DNA from: Bacillus subtilis
GTDB taxonomy: Bacteria > Bacillota > Bacilli > Bacillales > Bacillaceae_C
Assembly (NCBI RefSeq): GCF_008764245.1
Contig: NZ_VTQV01000015.1
Location: 1-64,000, forward strand
Direction of reading: 5' to 3'
DNA: 64,000 nucleotides
The position numbers and the translations under genes are program-made. Below, in pieces: positions 15,403-24,529 of this stretch; the stretch's first letter is position 1; each line of letters opens with the position of its first letter. Under the pieces are notes generated by a model. It was not told the origin of the DNA, searched no databases, and worked only from the letters and a program-made list of their open reading frames with translations.

Positions 15403-17733
15403 GTGAAGTGGCAATATAACCAAAAAAGTGTTTTTATGACATTATTATTATCTTTTGTAATTATCCTGCTTTTTCCGATTATGTTTGAGAGCTTTCTATA
15501 TAAGAAGATGGAAACGGCCATAAAAGACAAAACAGATCGTTCTAATCTGGCTCTCTTAAAACAGGCGAGTGATGTTCTGGATCATGAAATGCAGCAAGTA
15601 ACATCTTTATCTGCTCACATTTCTTTTCATCCGAAACTAAGCTATATTTTACGCCAACCTTCCAATCAAGAGGAGCAAGGGATAAGCGAATACTATTCTT
15701 TTATGAAGGATATTCAACAATATTCCCTTTCAAACACGTTTATTTATGATTATTCTATTTATTTGCCGGAGAAAAATATAACGCTTAGTCCCACTATAAA
15801 AACCGATTCTGAAACATTTTATAAATATATCTATCGCTATCAAGGTATGGATTTTAAGGAGTGGAGGAATGCGTTATTAGAAGACAATGCTTCGCCCCAT
15901 TATGTCCCCACACATACAGTTTTGGAGGGGGTTTCAGGGGCCCGGAAACAAATGATTAGCTATATTCAGCCGCTGCCTTATGGTGAAACAAAAAAGCCAA
16001 AAGGCTATTTAACGATTTTAATTAATGAGCAAAAGGTTCAAAACATATTGCAAACGCTTGAATGGGCCAATCAAGGGAGTATTTTTGTATTAGATGAACA
16101 AAACAATGTCCTGACATCTTCTGGGGAAAAACAAGATGTAGAAAAATTGAATTTGTCTTTCAATGAGCGCGTTGGTGTTCAGCAGCAAAAAATCAATCAG
16201 GAAGATATGATGATATCTTATGTTGTTTCAAATCAAACAAAGTGGAAATATGTTTCTATCATTCCAAAATCCGTTGTGATGCAAGAAGTTAATACCATCA
16301 AAACCTTAGCCATATCTTTATTAGTGATCTGTTTAGCAGGTGGTCTAATCGCCTGTTTTATATTAGCTCGTCATCACTATATTCCTGTAAGAGATTTAGT
16401 CGAATCGATCCTAAAAAATGTGAATCGGATCGGTGGGCTCAAAACAAATGAATATCATATTATTCAAGAAAGCCTTCATCATTCATGGGATACGGAAAGA
16501 AAATTAAGGGATTCGCTTACTTCGCAAACGCCTAAAGTGCGAGAGAATTTCTTCATTCGCTTACTGAATGGTTTCGTTGATACATCCTCAGTGAACCAGG
16601 AATCATTGGACTTTATGGAAGTGAGGTTTTTAGGGGATGAGTTTTTAGTTATGGTAGTTGAGATTGAAGAGAATGATACGGGTTATTTAGAAAAGTCTGA
16701 GAAAGACTGGGCCATTACAAGATTTATGATCAGTAATATTTGTCATGAATTAATCAATCAAAACCACCATGGATATGTGGTGGAATTGGGGCAAAAAAGA
16801 CTAGGTGTCCTGATCAATGATAATAAATTAGAGCAAGCACAATCCTTTACTCCGATCATTCAGAGACTAAAGGATTTACTAAAGGAGCGATTTGGGATTT
16901 TTATATCAGTAGGAATTGGGACAAACTTCAAGGGGCTGAATCAAGTCGTAAATTCCTATCGAGAAGCTGTACAGGCTTTAAATTATCGTATGATTAAAGG
17001 AAATAATCGGATTATCTTTTTTAATGAAACAAACGAAAATGCACATGACTATTATTATCCGACTGAAATTGAATTGCAGTTAATGAATTGTATTAAAATA
17101 GCCGATTATGAACAAGTAGAAACCATTCTCGATAATGTGTTTAGAGAAAATTTTCTCTTGAGGCGGATTTCCATGTCGATGGGAAAGTGTTTATTTTTTA
17201 ATATGATGAGCACCCATGTAAAAATTCTAAATGATATGAAAATAAATCACCAAAATGTATTTAGTGAAGAACAAGATCCGGTTCAGGAATTACTTGCTTG
17301 TGAGACAGTGGAGGAAATTCATCAAAAGATTAAGCTGATTTATAAAAAACTTTGTGAAGAGTTGAAAGAGAAACGATCTGACCATAGTGAAAACTTGTTA
17401 CAAAGGATCATTGACTATATATATCAACATTACGCTGATCCAATGATGAGTTTGACGACGATTGCGGAAGAGATGAAGATAACCCCACAATATCTCTCTT
17501 CCTTTTTTAAAAAACAGCAAGGTGAGAATTTAACTGAATTTATTGCGAAGATTCGCATTAATGCTGCTAAAAAGTATCTAGAGGAGACAACTTTAACGAT
17601 ATCACAAATTGCTAAGCGAATTGGCTATACAAATGATATCGGCTTAATTAGGATGTTTAAAAAGCGGGAGGGTATTACCCCTGGAAAATATCGCGCCAAC
17701 TTAAAAAAAGCACAAAACGAAAATGAAGTATAA
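15403..17733 (+). CDS. Membrane-anchored AraC-family sensor-regulator (YtdP/YesN-like)
   Basis: 776 residues. A transmembrane helix (about 11-31), an extracytoplasmic Cache-like sensor region (about 32-300), a second helix (about 303-325), a degenerate GGDEF-like region (about 390-540) and a C-terminal AraC HTH pair (about 670-770; MSLTTIAEEM, QYLSSFFKKQ, TISQIAKRIGY). This one-component layout is common in Bacillus and Paenibacillus next to LplABC-type transporters, where the regulator senses sugar outside the cell and activates the transporter. The GTG start at 15403 is preceded by AGGAGGAG. The next gene, the solute-binding protein, lies 236 bases downstream behind three TGATAG repeats that are plausible binding sites. 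Confidence 0.88.
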   Translation: MKWQYNQKSVFMTLLLSFVIILLFPIMFESFLYKKMETAIKDKTDRSNLALLKQASDVLDHEMQQVTSLSAHISFHPKLSYILRQPSNQEEQGISEYYSFMKDIQQYSLSNTFIYDYSIYLPEKNITLSPTIKTDSETFYKYIYRYQGMDFKEWRNALLEDNASPHYVPTHTVLEGVSGARKQMISYIQPLPYGETKKPKGYLTILINEQKVQNILQTLEWANQGSIFVLDEQNNVLTSSGEKQDVEKLNLSFNERVGVQQQKINQEDMMISYVVSNQTKWKYVSIIPKSVVMQEVNTIKTLAISLLVICLAGGLIACFILARHHYIPVRDLVESILKNVNRIGGLKTNEYHIIQESLHHSWDTERKLRDSLTSQTPKVRENFFIRLLNGFVDTSSVNQESLDFMEVRFLGDEFLVMVVEIEENDTGYLEKSEKDWAITRFMISNICHELINQNHHGYVVELGQKRLGVLINDNKLEQAQSFTPIIQRLKDLLKERFGIFISVGIGTNFKGLNQVVNSYREAVQALNYRMIKGNNRIIFFNETNENAHDYYYPTEIELQLMNCIKIADYEQVETILDNVFRENFLLRRISMSMGKCLFFNMMSTHVKILNDMKINHQNVFSEEQDPVQELLACETVEEIHQKIKLIYKKLCEELKEKRSDHSENLLQRIIDYIYQHYADPMMSLTTIAEEMKITPQYLSSFFKKQQGENLTEFIAKIRINAAKKYLEETTLTISQIAKRIGYTNDIGLIRMFKKREGITPGKYRANLKKAQNENEV

Positions 17734-17765
17734 ATATCTTGTCTTTTCCAAGATCGAGTCAAAAA

Positions 17766-17823
17766 TGATAGACAATCGCAAGCTATCAGAAAATATGATA
17801 GTCAATCTTAAATATTGATAGTC
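17766..17823. promoter_or_regulatory. Three TGATAG(A/T)CAATC direct repeats, candidate regulator sites
   Basis: TGATAGACAATC at 17766-17777, TGATAGTCAATC at 17796-17807 and TGATAGTC at 17816-17823 are spaced 30 and 20 bases apart, on roughly the same helix face. An inverted CTATCA lies at 17783-17788. They sit between the AraC gene and the transporter operon, as expected for AraC-family sites. Confidence 0.45.
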
Positions 17824-17923
17824 TCTTTTCTTAAGTTTGTATAGTGAATCTTACATTTTCGTGATTAACAAAAATGGGCTCGTATGAAAACATGAGAAAT
17901 AAGCTAGATGAAAGGAGGAAAGG

Positions 17924-17938
17924 ATGATTTTTTATTGA
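17924..17938 (+). CDS. Possible four-codon leader ORF (MIFY)
   Basis: ATG-ATT-TTT-TAT-TGA is preceded by AAAGGAGGAAAGG, an almost ideal Shine-Dalgarno at correct spacing, stronger than that of the solute-binding protein gene 31 bases downstream. It may be a translational leader or a fortuitous frame. Confidence 0.3.
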   Translation: MIFY

Positions 17939-17969
17939 ACTGAATATGATTTCGGGAGGTCAATCGTAG

Positions 17970-19562
17970 ATGAATAAGTTTCGTTGGAAAAAGCAAGTGA
18001 AGGTAGCACTTTTTTCTGTACTTGTGGTTGTAACCGCTTTATCAGGATGTAGCAATTCTTCTAAAAACGAAAAGACTTCAGGTGAAAAAGCTGATGATGG
18101 CTCACTTACATTATCTTATTGGGTGGCCAATAATCGTCCAGATACTCTTAAAAATTATAATGAGATGGCGGCTTATAAGAAGTTAGAAGAAATAACAGAT
18201 GTGAAAGTGAACTTTGAACATCCTGCTTCAGGTGAGGAAGATCAACAATTTAATCTAATGATGACTTCTGGGAAGTTGCCAGATGTGATTGAACGAATTT
18301 GGACTTCAGTACCTGGTGGCCCTGAGAAGTATATAAAGGATGGAAAAATTGTTCGTTTAAATGATTATATTGATGAACATGCGCCTAATTTTAAAAAGAT
18401 ACTAGATGAAAATCCCGAGTGGAAGAAAATGGTCTCCACCGATGAGGGGAGTATCTACTCTTTCCCTTTCCTTAGGCAAGATGAATTAAATCTAACTTTT
18501 TATGGACCTGTTATTCGCAAAGACTGGTTAGAAAAATTAGATTTGGAGATGCCGGAAACGATTGATGAATGGCATACGGTATTGAAAGCTTTTAAAGAAA
18601 AAGATCCAAATGGAAATGGCGAAGCAGATGAAATTCCTTTATTAATTGATAAAGATGCGATTACGTCCAATGCCTTTGTCGGTGCTTATGGAGTTACAAA
18701 TGGTTTTTATCATGTCGATGGTAAAGTCCATTATGGTCCAATTCAACCAGAGTATAAAGAATTTTTAACGTTAATGAATGACTGGTATAAAGAAGGATTG
18801 ATTGACAAGGAATATGTGGCAACAGATGATAAGCTCAAAGATGCTAAAGTAACAAACGACCAACTTGGTGCTTTGATGGGTTATTCAGGCAGCAGTATTT
18901 TACGTTATATGCAATTGAAAAAAGATGATGGTGATTTTTCTTTAACAGGTGCCCCTTATCCCGTTCTTAAAAAAGGTGACGAACCAATCTTCAATTTAGG
19001 TGAGTCCAATTATAATGGCGTCGGTGCAGCCATTAGTACGGACAATAAAAATATTGAAGAAACGGTGGAGTGGCTTGATTATAAGTATGGAGAAGAAGGA
19101 TTTAAATTGTTCAACTTTGGTATTGAAGGGGAAAGCTATGAAATGGTTGACGGTTACCCAACCTATACAGATGTGATCACTAATAACCCGGATGGAAAGT
19201 CAATGTCAGAAGGCTTAGCTTTATATGTTCCGGCTGGCTGGAGTGGACCATTCATTCAAGCGAAGGAATATGCAGAACAATACAATAATTTACCAGAACA
19301 ACTAGAGGCGTTAGAAAACTGGAAAAAAGGGACAAATGAAAGAACGATGCCGATTGTCAGTCCAACACAAGAAGAAAGTTCAGAATATGCCTCGATTATG
19401 AATGACATTAATACGTATAAATCTGAAATGATCAATAAATTCATTATGGGTGAAGAATCACTTGATCAGTTCGATAAATTTGTTGAGACGATCCAATCGA
19501 TGGGAATCGAGAGGGCGACTGAAATTCAGCAGGATGCACTGGAACGATATAATAAACGTTAA
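17970..19562 (+). CDS. Sugar ABC transporter solute-binding lipoprotein (LplA/YtcQ-like)
   Basis: 530 residues: a signal peptide ends in the lipobox LSGC (Cys27), so the mature protein is lipid-anchored outside the membrane. The large size and the segments LTLSYWVANNRPD, KLPDVIERIW and DPNGNGEADEIPLL are typical of the LplA/YtcQ group of family-1 binding proteins, which bind oligosaccharides such as rhamnogalacturonan or other plant polymers. It is the first gene of a transporter operon with two permeases; no ATPase gene follows, so a shared ATPase such as MsmX is likely needed. The start at 17970 has GGGAGG about ten bases upstream. The ligand is not known. Confidence 0.92.
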   Translation: MNKFRWKKQVKVALFSVLVVVTALSGCSNSSKNEKTSGEKADDGSLTLSYWVANNRPDTLKNYNEMAAYKKLEEITDVKVNFEHPASGEEDQQFNLMMTSGKLPDVIERIWTSVPGGPEKYIKDGKIVRLNDYIDEHAPNFKKILDENPEWKKMVSTDEGSIYSFPFLRQDELNLTFYGPVIRKDWLEKLDLEMPETIDEWHTVLKAFKEKDPNGNGEADEIPLLIDKDAITSNAFVGAYGVTNGFYHVDGKVHYGPIQPEYKEFLTLMNDWYKEGLIDKEYVATDDKLKDAKVTNDQLGALMGYSGSSILRYMQLKKDDGDFSLTGAPYPVLKKGDEPIFNLGESNYNGVGAAISTDNKNIEETVEWLDYKYGEEGFKLFNFGIEGESYEMVDGYPTYTDVITNNPDGKSMSEGLALYVPAGWSGPFIQAKEYAEQYNNLPEQLEALENWKKGTNERTMPIVSPTQEESSEYASIMNDINTYKSEMINKFIMGEESLDQFDKFVETIQSMGIERATEIQQDALERYNKR

Positions 19563-19571
19563 TGATTGATG

Positions 19572-19603
19572 TAAGCGCTTTGGTCGCTTTGCCAAAGCGC
19601 TTA
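19572..19603. promoter_or_regulatory. Intercistronic stem-loop between binding-protein and permease genes
   Basis: TAAGCGCTTTGG (19572-19583) and CCAAAGCGCTTA (19592-19603) form a perfect 12-bp stem with an eight-base loop and no T run. Such stems after binding-protein genes usually stabilise the upstream mRNA or reduce downstream expression. TGTAAGCGCTTTGG also matches the cre consensus at most positions except the last two. Confidence 0.6.
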
Positions 19604-19649
19604 TCATGATCCTGGTATATACATACAGTCGAAACGGAGGGATGACTAC

Positions 19650-20621
19650 ATGGAGACAGTCAGTCAGAATACAAAAATAAAAAAAGAGCCTGAGCTGATC
19701 TTTATAAAGGAAAGCTTTTGGCGTCGACTCGCAAAAGATTTAAAAAGAAATAAGTATATCTATATTATGGTTTTACCCGTAGTGATTTATTATCTTATTT
19801 TCCATTACGGTCCGATGTATGGAGTCCAAATTGCGTTTAAGGATTTTAGTTTGACAGAGGGAATCTGGGGAAGTGAATGGGTTGGTTTTAAACATTTTCT
19901 CGATTTTTTTAAGGGTTATTATTTTTGGAGGTTAATCCGGAATACTTTTCTTATTAATATTTATGAGTTATTACTGGCTTTTCCAGCTCCTATTTTACTC
20001 GCTTTGTTATTGAATGAATTAAGACGAATGTGGTTTAAAAGAGTTGTGCAAACAATCAGTTATTTACCACACTTTATTTCTGTTGTGGTGGTTGTTGGAA
20101 TGTTAGTTGATTTCACCACACAAAATGGTTTAATCAATCAAGTACTCTCTATTTTTGGTATAGAGCCCATCTCGTTTTTACAAAAACCTGAATGGTTTCG
20201 GACTCTTTATATTGGCTCGGGTATTTGGCAGAGTATTGGTTGGGGCTCGATTATTTATTTAGCCGCGATGTCGAATATTAATTCTGAGCTCTATGAAGCG
20301 GCAAAAATTGATGGGGCCAATCGTTTTAAACAAGCCTTACATGTCACCATTCCAGGGATTGCACCTATTATTATCATCCTTCTTATTCTTCAAATCGGTT
20401 CCATGATGAGTGTCGGTTTTGAAAAAATTATTTTGATGTATAATCCCTTAACCTATGACACGGCAGATGTGATTTCAACCTATGTGTATCGTAAAGGTAT
20501 TCTAGAGGCTAATTTTAGCTTTAGTGCGGCAGTGGGATTATTTAATGCGATTATCAATTTAACTTTATTAGTTTTGGCCAATCGTATTAGTGCAAAAGTC
20601 AGTGAGACAAGTCTTTGGTAA
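19650..20621 (+). CDS. Sugar ABC transporter permease (LplB-like)
   Basis: 323 residues with about six membrane helices. The N-terminus KNKYIYIMVLPVVIYYLIFHYGPMYG-type sequence (in pieces YIYIMVLPV, FHYGPMYG) and the EAA loop EAAKIDGANRFKQ identify the LplB/YteP family of binding-protein-dependent permeases. It forms the channel with the next gene product and receives substrate from the lipoprotein encoded upstream. The start at 19650 has CGGAGGG upstream. It is 12 bases from the second permease gene, so they are cotranscribed. Confidence 0.93.
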   Translation: METVSQNTKIKKEPELIFIKESFWRRLAKDLKRNKYIYIMVLPVVIYYLIFHYGPMYGVQIAFKDFSLTEGIWGSEWVGFKHFLDFFKGYYFWRLIRNTFLINIYELLLAFPAPILLALLLNELRRMWFKRVVQTISYLPHFISVVVVVGMLVDFTTQNGLINQVLSIFGIEPISFLQKPEWFRTLYIGSGIWQSIGWGSIIYLAAMSNINSELYEAAKIDGANRFKQALHVTIPGIAPIIIILLILQIGSMMSVGFEKIILMYNPLTYDTADVISTYVYRKGILEANFSFSAAVGLFNAIINLTLLVLANRISAKVSETSLW

Positions 20622-20633
20622 GGAGTTGATTGT

Positions 20634-21515
20634 ATGAAAATAAAAGCGAGTTTGGGAGAGAGGATTTTTGATTTTCTAAATGTTTTGTTTATGCTTGTTC
20701 TTGTTTTCGCCACTCTCTATCCTTTTTTATATGTGTTATTTTCTTCATTAAGTGATCCAGGATTGTTGGCGAAAAATAGAGGGATATTGTATCTCCCGCT
20801 CGGCTTTACGGTTAAAGCCTATGAACTGGTTTTTCAAAATCCGATGATCATCGTTGGTTATTTAAATACCATTTTTTATGTGGTAGTGGGGACAACGATT
20901 AATATTCTACTAACAAGTATAGGGGCATATGCTTTATCAAGGAAAAATGCGATGTTAACCAAACCGATCATGATGTTTATCACGTTTACCATGTTTTTTA
21001 GTGGAGGATTGATCCCTACGTATCTATTAATTGGTCAACTGGGAATGATTGATACAAGATGGGCATTGATTATTCCGAATGCCATTAGTGTCTGGAACTT
21101 GATTATCATGAGAACGTCTTTTAAAGGAATACCAGATAGCCTGGAAGAATCCGCTCGGATTGATGGAGCGAATGATTGGACAATCTTGTTTAGAATTATT
21201 TTACCTCTGTCGCTTCCTGTTATTGCGGTTATGATCTTGTTTTATGGGGTTGGACATTGGAATGCTTATTTTGATGCGATGATTTATTTGCGTAATAATG
21301 ATCTATGGCCGCTTCAATTAGTACTTCGTGAAATATTAATTGAAAATAGCACAGATAACTTTATTACAGGAGTCGGGGGAGGAGATCGTTATCCGATTGG
21401 AGAAACAGTTAAGTATGCTACGATTATAGTGGCGACATTACCTATTCTCTTCCTGTATCCATTTTTGCAAAAATATTTTGTTAAAGGTGTTATGATCGGC
21501 TCTATAAAAGAATAA
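20634..21515 (+). CDS. Sugar ABC transporter permease (LplC/YtcP-like)
   Basis: 293 residues, six predicted helices. LYPFLYVLFSSLSDP at the start, the FFSGGLIPTYLL segment and the EAA motif ESARIDGANDWTI, with the C-terminal KYFVKGVMIGSIKE, are typical of LplC/YtcP permeases. It pairs with the upstream LplB-like permease in the cytoplasmic membrane. The start ATG at 20634 has AAGGAGTTGATT upstream. The TIM-barrel gene follows after 13 bases, so the operon couples uptake with metabolism. Confidence 0.93.
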   Translation: MKIKASLGERIFDFLNVLFMLVLVFATLYPFLYVLFSSLSDPGLLAKNRGILYLPLGFTVKAYELVFQNPMIIVGYLNTIFYVVVGTTINILLTSIGAYALSRKNAMLTKPIMMFITFTMFFSGGLIPTYLLIGQLGMIDTRWALIIPNAISVWNLIIMRTSFKGIPDSLEESARIDGANDWTILFRIILPLSLPVIAVMILFYGVGHWNAYFDAMIYLRNNDLWPLQLVLREILIENSTDNFITGVGGGDRYPIGETVKYATIIVATLPILFLYPFLQKYFVKGVMIGSIKE

Positions 21516-21528
21516 AAGGAGGCAACCA

Positions 21529-22356
21529 ATGAAACTCGCATTCACAACTCTCGGTTGTCCAGAATGGAATCTGGATACGATTATTTCAAAGGCAGTGGAA
21601 TTTGACTATGATGGGGTGGATTTTCGTGGCTATTTAGGTGAAATGGAAATCTACAAACTACCTGAATTTTCCAGTGATATTGAAACAACGAAGAGAAAAT
21701 TTAATGAAGCAGACCTTGAGATCCCGTGTTTTTCCAGTTCCATTCGCTTGTTTACAACTTCGGATAGCGAAGTGGAAAATTTCAAGGAAGAATTAAGACA
21801 GTACGGGCGCTTATGCCAAGAGTTTAACACCCCCTATATTCGTGTTTTTGGAGGAGGGATCGGGGATATTCCACGTCAAGAAGCTATCCAAATTGTCGAG
21901 AATAATTTGGCACAATTGCTTGCCATTGCTGAGCAATTTCAAGTGACTTTAATCTTAGAAACACATGATGACTGGACAAGATGTGAAAATGTGTTAGATG
22001 TATTGAATCTTACCCAATCTAAGTATTTACAAGTTTTATGGGATGTTCACCACCCATATCGAACAAAAGGTGAGGAGCCTGAAAAAACATGGGACAAACT
22101 TGGTGACAGGATCCAGTATACGCATTGGAAAGATTCCTATCCAAAAGAAGGAACTCCTCGGGGATACCAACTTTGTTTAATGGGAGATGGCGATATTCCT
22201 TTAAAGCGAATCTTTGATCTACTAGATGAAAAAGGGTATGAAGGTTACTACACCCTTGAATGGGAGAAAGTATGGTGTCCTGAGATTGAGGAGCCTGAAG
22301 TAGCGATTCCTCAATATGTGCAATATATGAAACAACTTGAAAGTGAGGGGGAATAG
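21529..22356 (+). CDS. Xylose-isomerase-like TIM-barrel sugar isomerase/epimerase (copy 3)
   Basis: 275 residues, TIM-barrel family PF01261. Strand motifs are AFTTLGCPEW, FDYDGVDFRG, LILETHDDW, VLWDVHHPY, QYTHWKDSY and YTLEWEK, which provide the usual Glu, Asp, His and Glu around the metal. It is the last gene of the transporter operon, 13 bases after the second permease with AAAGGAGG in front. It probably acts on the imported sugar or an oxidised form of it. It is only distantly similar to the other three copies in the island, so the four are unlikely to be recent duplicates. Confidence 0.87.
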   Translation: MKLAFTTLGCPEWNLDTIISKAVEFDYDGVDFRGYLGEMEIYKLPEFSSDIETTKRKFNEADLEIPCFSSSIRLFTTSDSEVENFKEELRQYGRLCQEFNTPYIRVFGGGIGDIPRQEAIQIVENNLAQLLAIAEQFQVTLILETHDDWTRCENVLDVLNLTQSKYLQVLWDVHHPYRTKGEEPEKTWDKLGDRIQYTHWKDSYPKEGTPRGYQLCLMGDGDIPLKRIFDLLDEKGYEGYYTLEWEKVWCPEIEEPEVAIPQYVQYMKQLESEGE

Positions 22357-22379
22357 AAGAAAACTAGCAGAGCCATAGA

Positions 22380-23204
22380 CTAGCTCTGCTTATTTTTTTG
22401 TCCCAGATCACGATATTGCTTTGGCGACATATTTGTTGCATTTTTAAACGCTCGATAAAAGGTTGACAATGTTTCATAGCCAACCTCAAAACAAATGGTA
22501 ATGATTTCTTTGTCGGTTTCCCTTAATAATTTTTTTGCTCTTTCTACTCGTATTTCCATCAAATATTGTATCGGTGTTTTTTGATAGGTTTCTTTAAAAA
22601 TTGTATTCACATAGCGGACAGAAATCCCTAATTTATCGGCGATATCATTAGCAGTAAGTGGTTCATAGTAATGGGTATCAATATAACTTTGGATTGTCTC
22701 TGTCCGTAAACTATTTTTATCTAAAATTCTCGTTCTTTCTACTAACCTCGTAAGAGTTAATAAGATATGTAATAAATGAATTTTCAACGCCCAGCCAGAT
22801 AAAGGATCGTCGCTTGTTTGTTCATAAAGCATTTTCCTTAGTTGTTGCCTTAATTCACTGCTTGCGATCAGATCGGGAGTGAAAAATCTAGAAGTATGGA
22901 AGAAGCGATGATGAAGCTTATGCTCCCCAAAATGACCCAAAGACTCAATATCAAAAGCTAATACAAGTAAAGTTAAGCTTGTCTGTGAAAAAATAGAATG
23001 AGAAGTGAAAGGCGCTAGAAAGGTCCCTTGGTCTTTTTCTATTTTATGTTTTTGATCATTAATAAGGATCATTCCTTCTCCTTCAATGGCATATAGAATT
23101 TGATGAATATCATGATGATGGACGTTTATGACATCACCTGCTTTATGTCTACTTTCGTAAAGATAGGCACCCCATTGCGGTAGCTGAATTTTCCTCAAAG
23201 TCAT
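22380..23204 (-). CDS. AraC-family transcriptional regulator with cupin sensor domain
   Basis: A 274-residue cytoplasmic regulator. An N-terminal cupin-like sensor (about 10-90; HHHDIHQILYAIEGEG, DQGTFLAPF) precedes two AraC-type helix-turn-helix motifs (about 175-270; TANDIADKLGISVRYVN, ETLSTFYRAFKNATNMSPKQYR). It differs from the membrane-bound AraC protein upstream and likely senses an intracellular metabolite. It is transcribed away from the Gfo/Idh operon with 162 bases between the starts, a common layout for a local regulator. The start at 23204 has AAGGGGAG upstream; the longer frame to 23252 lacks a binding site. Confidence 0.9.
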   Translation of the reverse strand: MTLRKIQLPQWGAYLYESRHKAGDVINVHHHDIHQILYAIEGEGMILINDQKHKIEKDQGTFLAPFTSHSIFSQTSLTLLVLAFDIESLGHFGEHKLHHRFFHTSRFFTPDLIASSELRQQLRKMLYEQTSDDPLSGWALKIHLLHILLTLTRLVERTRILDKNSLRTETIQSYIDTHYYEPLTANDIADKLGISVRYVNTIFKETYQKTPIQYLMEIRVERAKKLLRETDKEIITICFEVGYETLSTFYRAFKNATNMSPKQYRDLGQKNKQS

Positions 23205-23366
23205 TCTTTTCTCCCCTTGAACTAACATGAAAGTATATTTAAATTTTACCATATTTGTTAGGAAAACAGTTCCGAAATTAAGAATCCTTTTCCTATTTTC
23301 ATAAGAAGTATGTATTAAAAACGGTTAAACTAAATGTAAATTGTGCTAAAGAAGGATGGGATAAAT

Positions 23367-24515
23367 TTGAAGCATACTATTGGAATCATTATGAATGGAG
23401 TAACGGGAAGAATGGGGACGAATCAACATTTAATTCGTTCGATTGTCGCGATACGCGAGCAAGGTGGGGTTCAACTAGCGAATGGTGATGTGATTATGCC
23501 GGATCCGATTTTAGTTGGTCGAAACGAAGAAAAATTAAAAACCCTTGCAGATAAGTATAATATCGAGCGATGGAGCACAGATCTGGATGCCTGTCTTGCA
23601 AACCAAGAAGATCCAATTTATTTCGATGCTCAAACAACGGTCCGTCGGGCAGATAGTATCAAAAAAGCCATTGCAGCAGGAAAGCATATTTATTGTGAAA
23701 AACCGACTGCCTCAAACTTGGAAGAGTCTTTAGAATTGGCAAAACTTGCAAGAGAAGCTGGGGTTAAAAATGGCGTTGTTCAGGATAAATTGTTCTTACC
23801 TGGTTTGTTAAAATTAAAAAGATTAATAGATTCGGGGTTTTTTGGAGAAATATTGTCAGTAAGGATGGAATTTGGCTATTGGGTGTTTGAAGGAGACTGG
23901 CAAGAATGTCAACGTCCATCATGGAATTATCGCAAAGAAGATGGCGGTGGAATGGTTGTTGATATGTTCGCCCACTGGCGTTATGTTCTGGATAATTTAT
24001 TTGGTAACGTCAAGGCTGTTTCCTGCTATGCGACGACTCATATTCCCAAAAGAGTGGATGAACAAGGGAATGAATATACTTGTACTGCTGATGACGCCGC
24101 CTACGGAACCTTTGAGCTTGAAGGGGGGATTATTGCACAGGTGAATTCTTCTTGGGCTGTTCGAGTAGATCGTGATGACTTGTTGACAATCCAAGTGGAT
24201 GGAACTGAAGGAAGTGCAGTTGCTGGACTTAGAGATTGTAAGACACAGCATCGTGTCAATACACCAAAGGCTGTATGGAACCCTGATATTGAAAATCCAC
24301 ATGATTTTACAGCGCAATGGGAAAAGGTGCCAGCCAATCAAGAATTCGATAACGCCTTTAAAATTCAATGGGAGAAATTTTTAAAGCATGTTGTGGCAGA
24401 TGAAGCATTCCCATGGGACTTATTAGAAGGTGCAAAGGGAACACAATTATCTGATCTTGGACTGAAATCTTCGAAAGAAAGATGCTGGATTGACGTGCCT
24501 GAACTTAAAATTTAA
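23367..24515 (+). CDS. Gfo/Idh/MocA-family NAD(P)-dependent dehydrogenase
   Basis: About 382 residues. The N-terminal Rossmann segment IGIIMNGVTGRMG, the YCEKPTA motif (catalytic lysine of EKP) and the GGGMVVDMFAHW region place it in the Gfo/Idh/MocA family, which oxidises or reduces sugars and inositols at a ring carbon. It is the first gene of a five-gene operon with short gaps (10-63 bases). I put the start at TTG 23367, giving KHTIGIIMNG immediately; GTG at 23343 is an alternative. Together with the TIM-barrel proteins this suggests chemistry through a keto-sugar. The substrate is unknown. Confidence 0.88.
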   Translation: MKHTIGIIMNGVTGRMGTNQHLIRSIVAIREQGGVQLANGDVIMPDPILVGRNEEKLKTLADKYNIERWSTDLDACLANQEDPIYFDAQTTVRRADSIKKAIAAGKHIYCEKPTASNLEESLELAKLAREAGVKNGVVQDKLFLPGLLKLKRLIDSGFFGEILSVRMEFGYWVFEGDWQECQRPSWNYRKEDGGGMVVDMFAHWRYVLDNLFGNVKAVSCYATTHIPKRVDEQGNEYTCTADDAAYGTFELEGGIIAQVNSSWAVRVDRDDLLTIQVDGTEGSAVAGLRDCKTQHRVNTPKAVWNPDIENPHDFTAQWEKVPANQEFDNAFKIQWEKFLKHVVADEAFPWDLLEGAKGTQLSDLGLKSSKERCWIDVPELKI

Positions 24516-24529
24516 GGAGGGGAGAATAG

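Noticed and set aside
19572-19585. Possible cre TGTAAGCGCTTTGG
   Set aside because: The last two consensus bases are wrong and the arm is fully explained by the perfect intercistronic stem; kept only as a remark.
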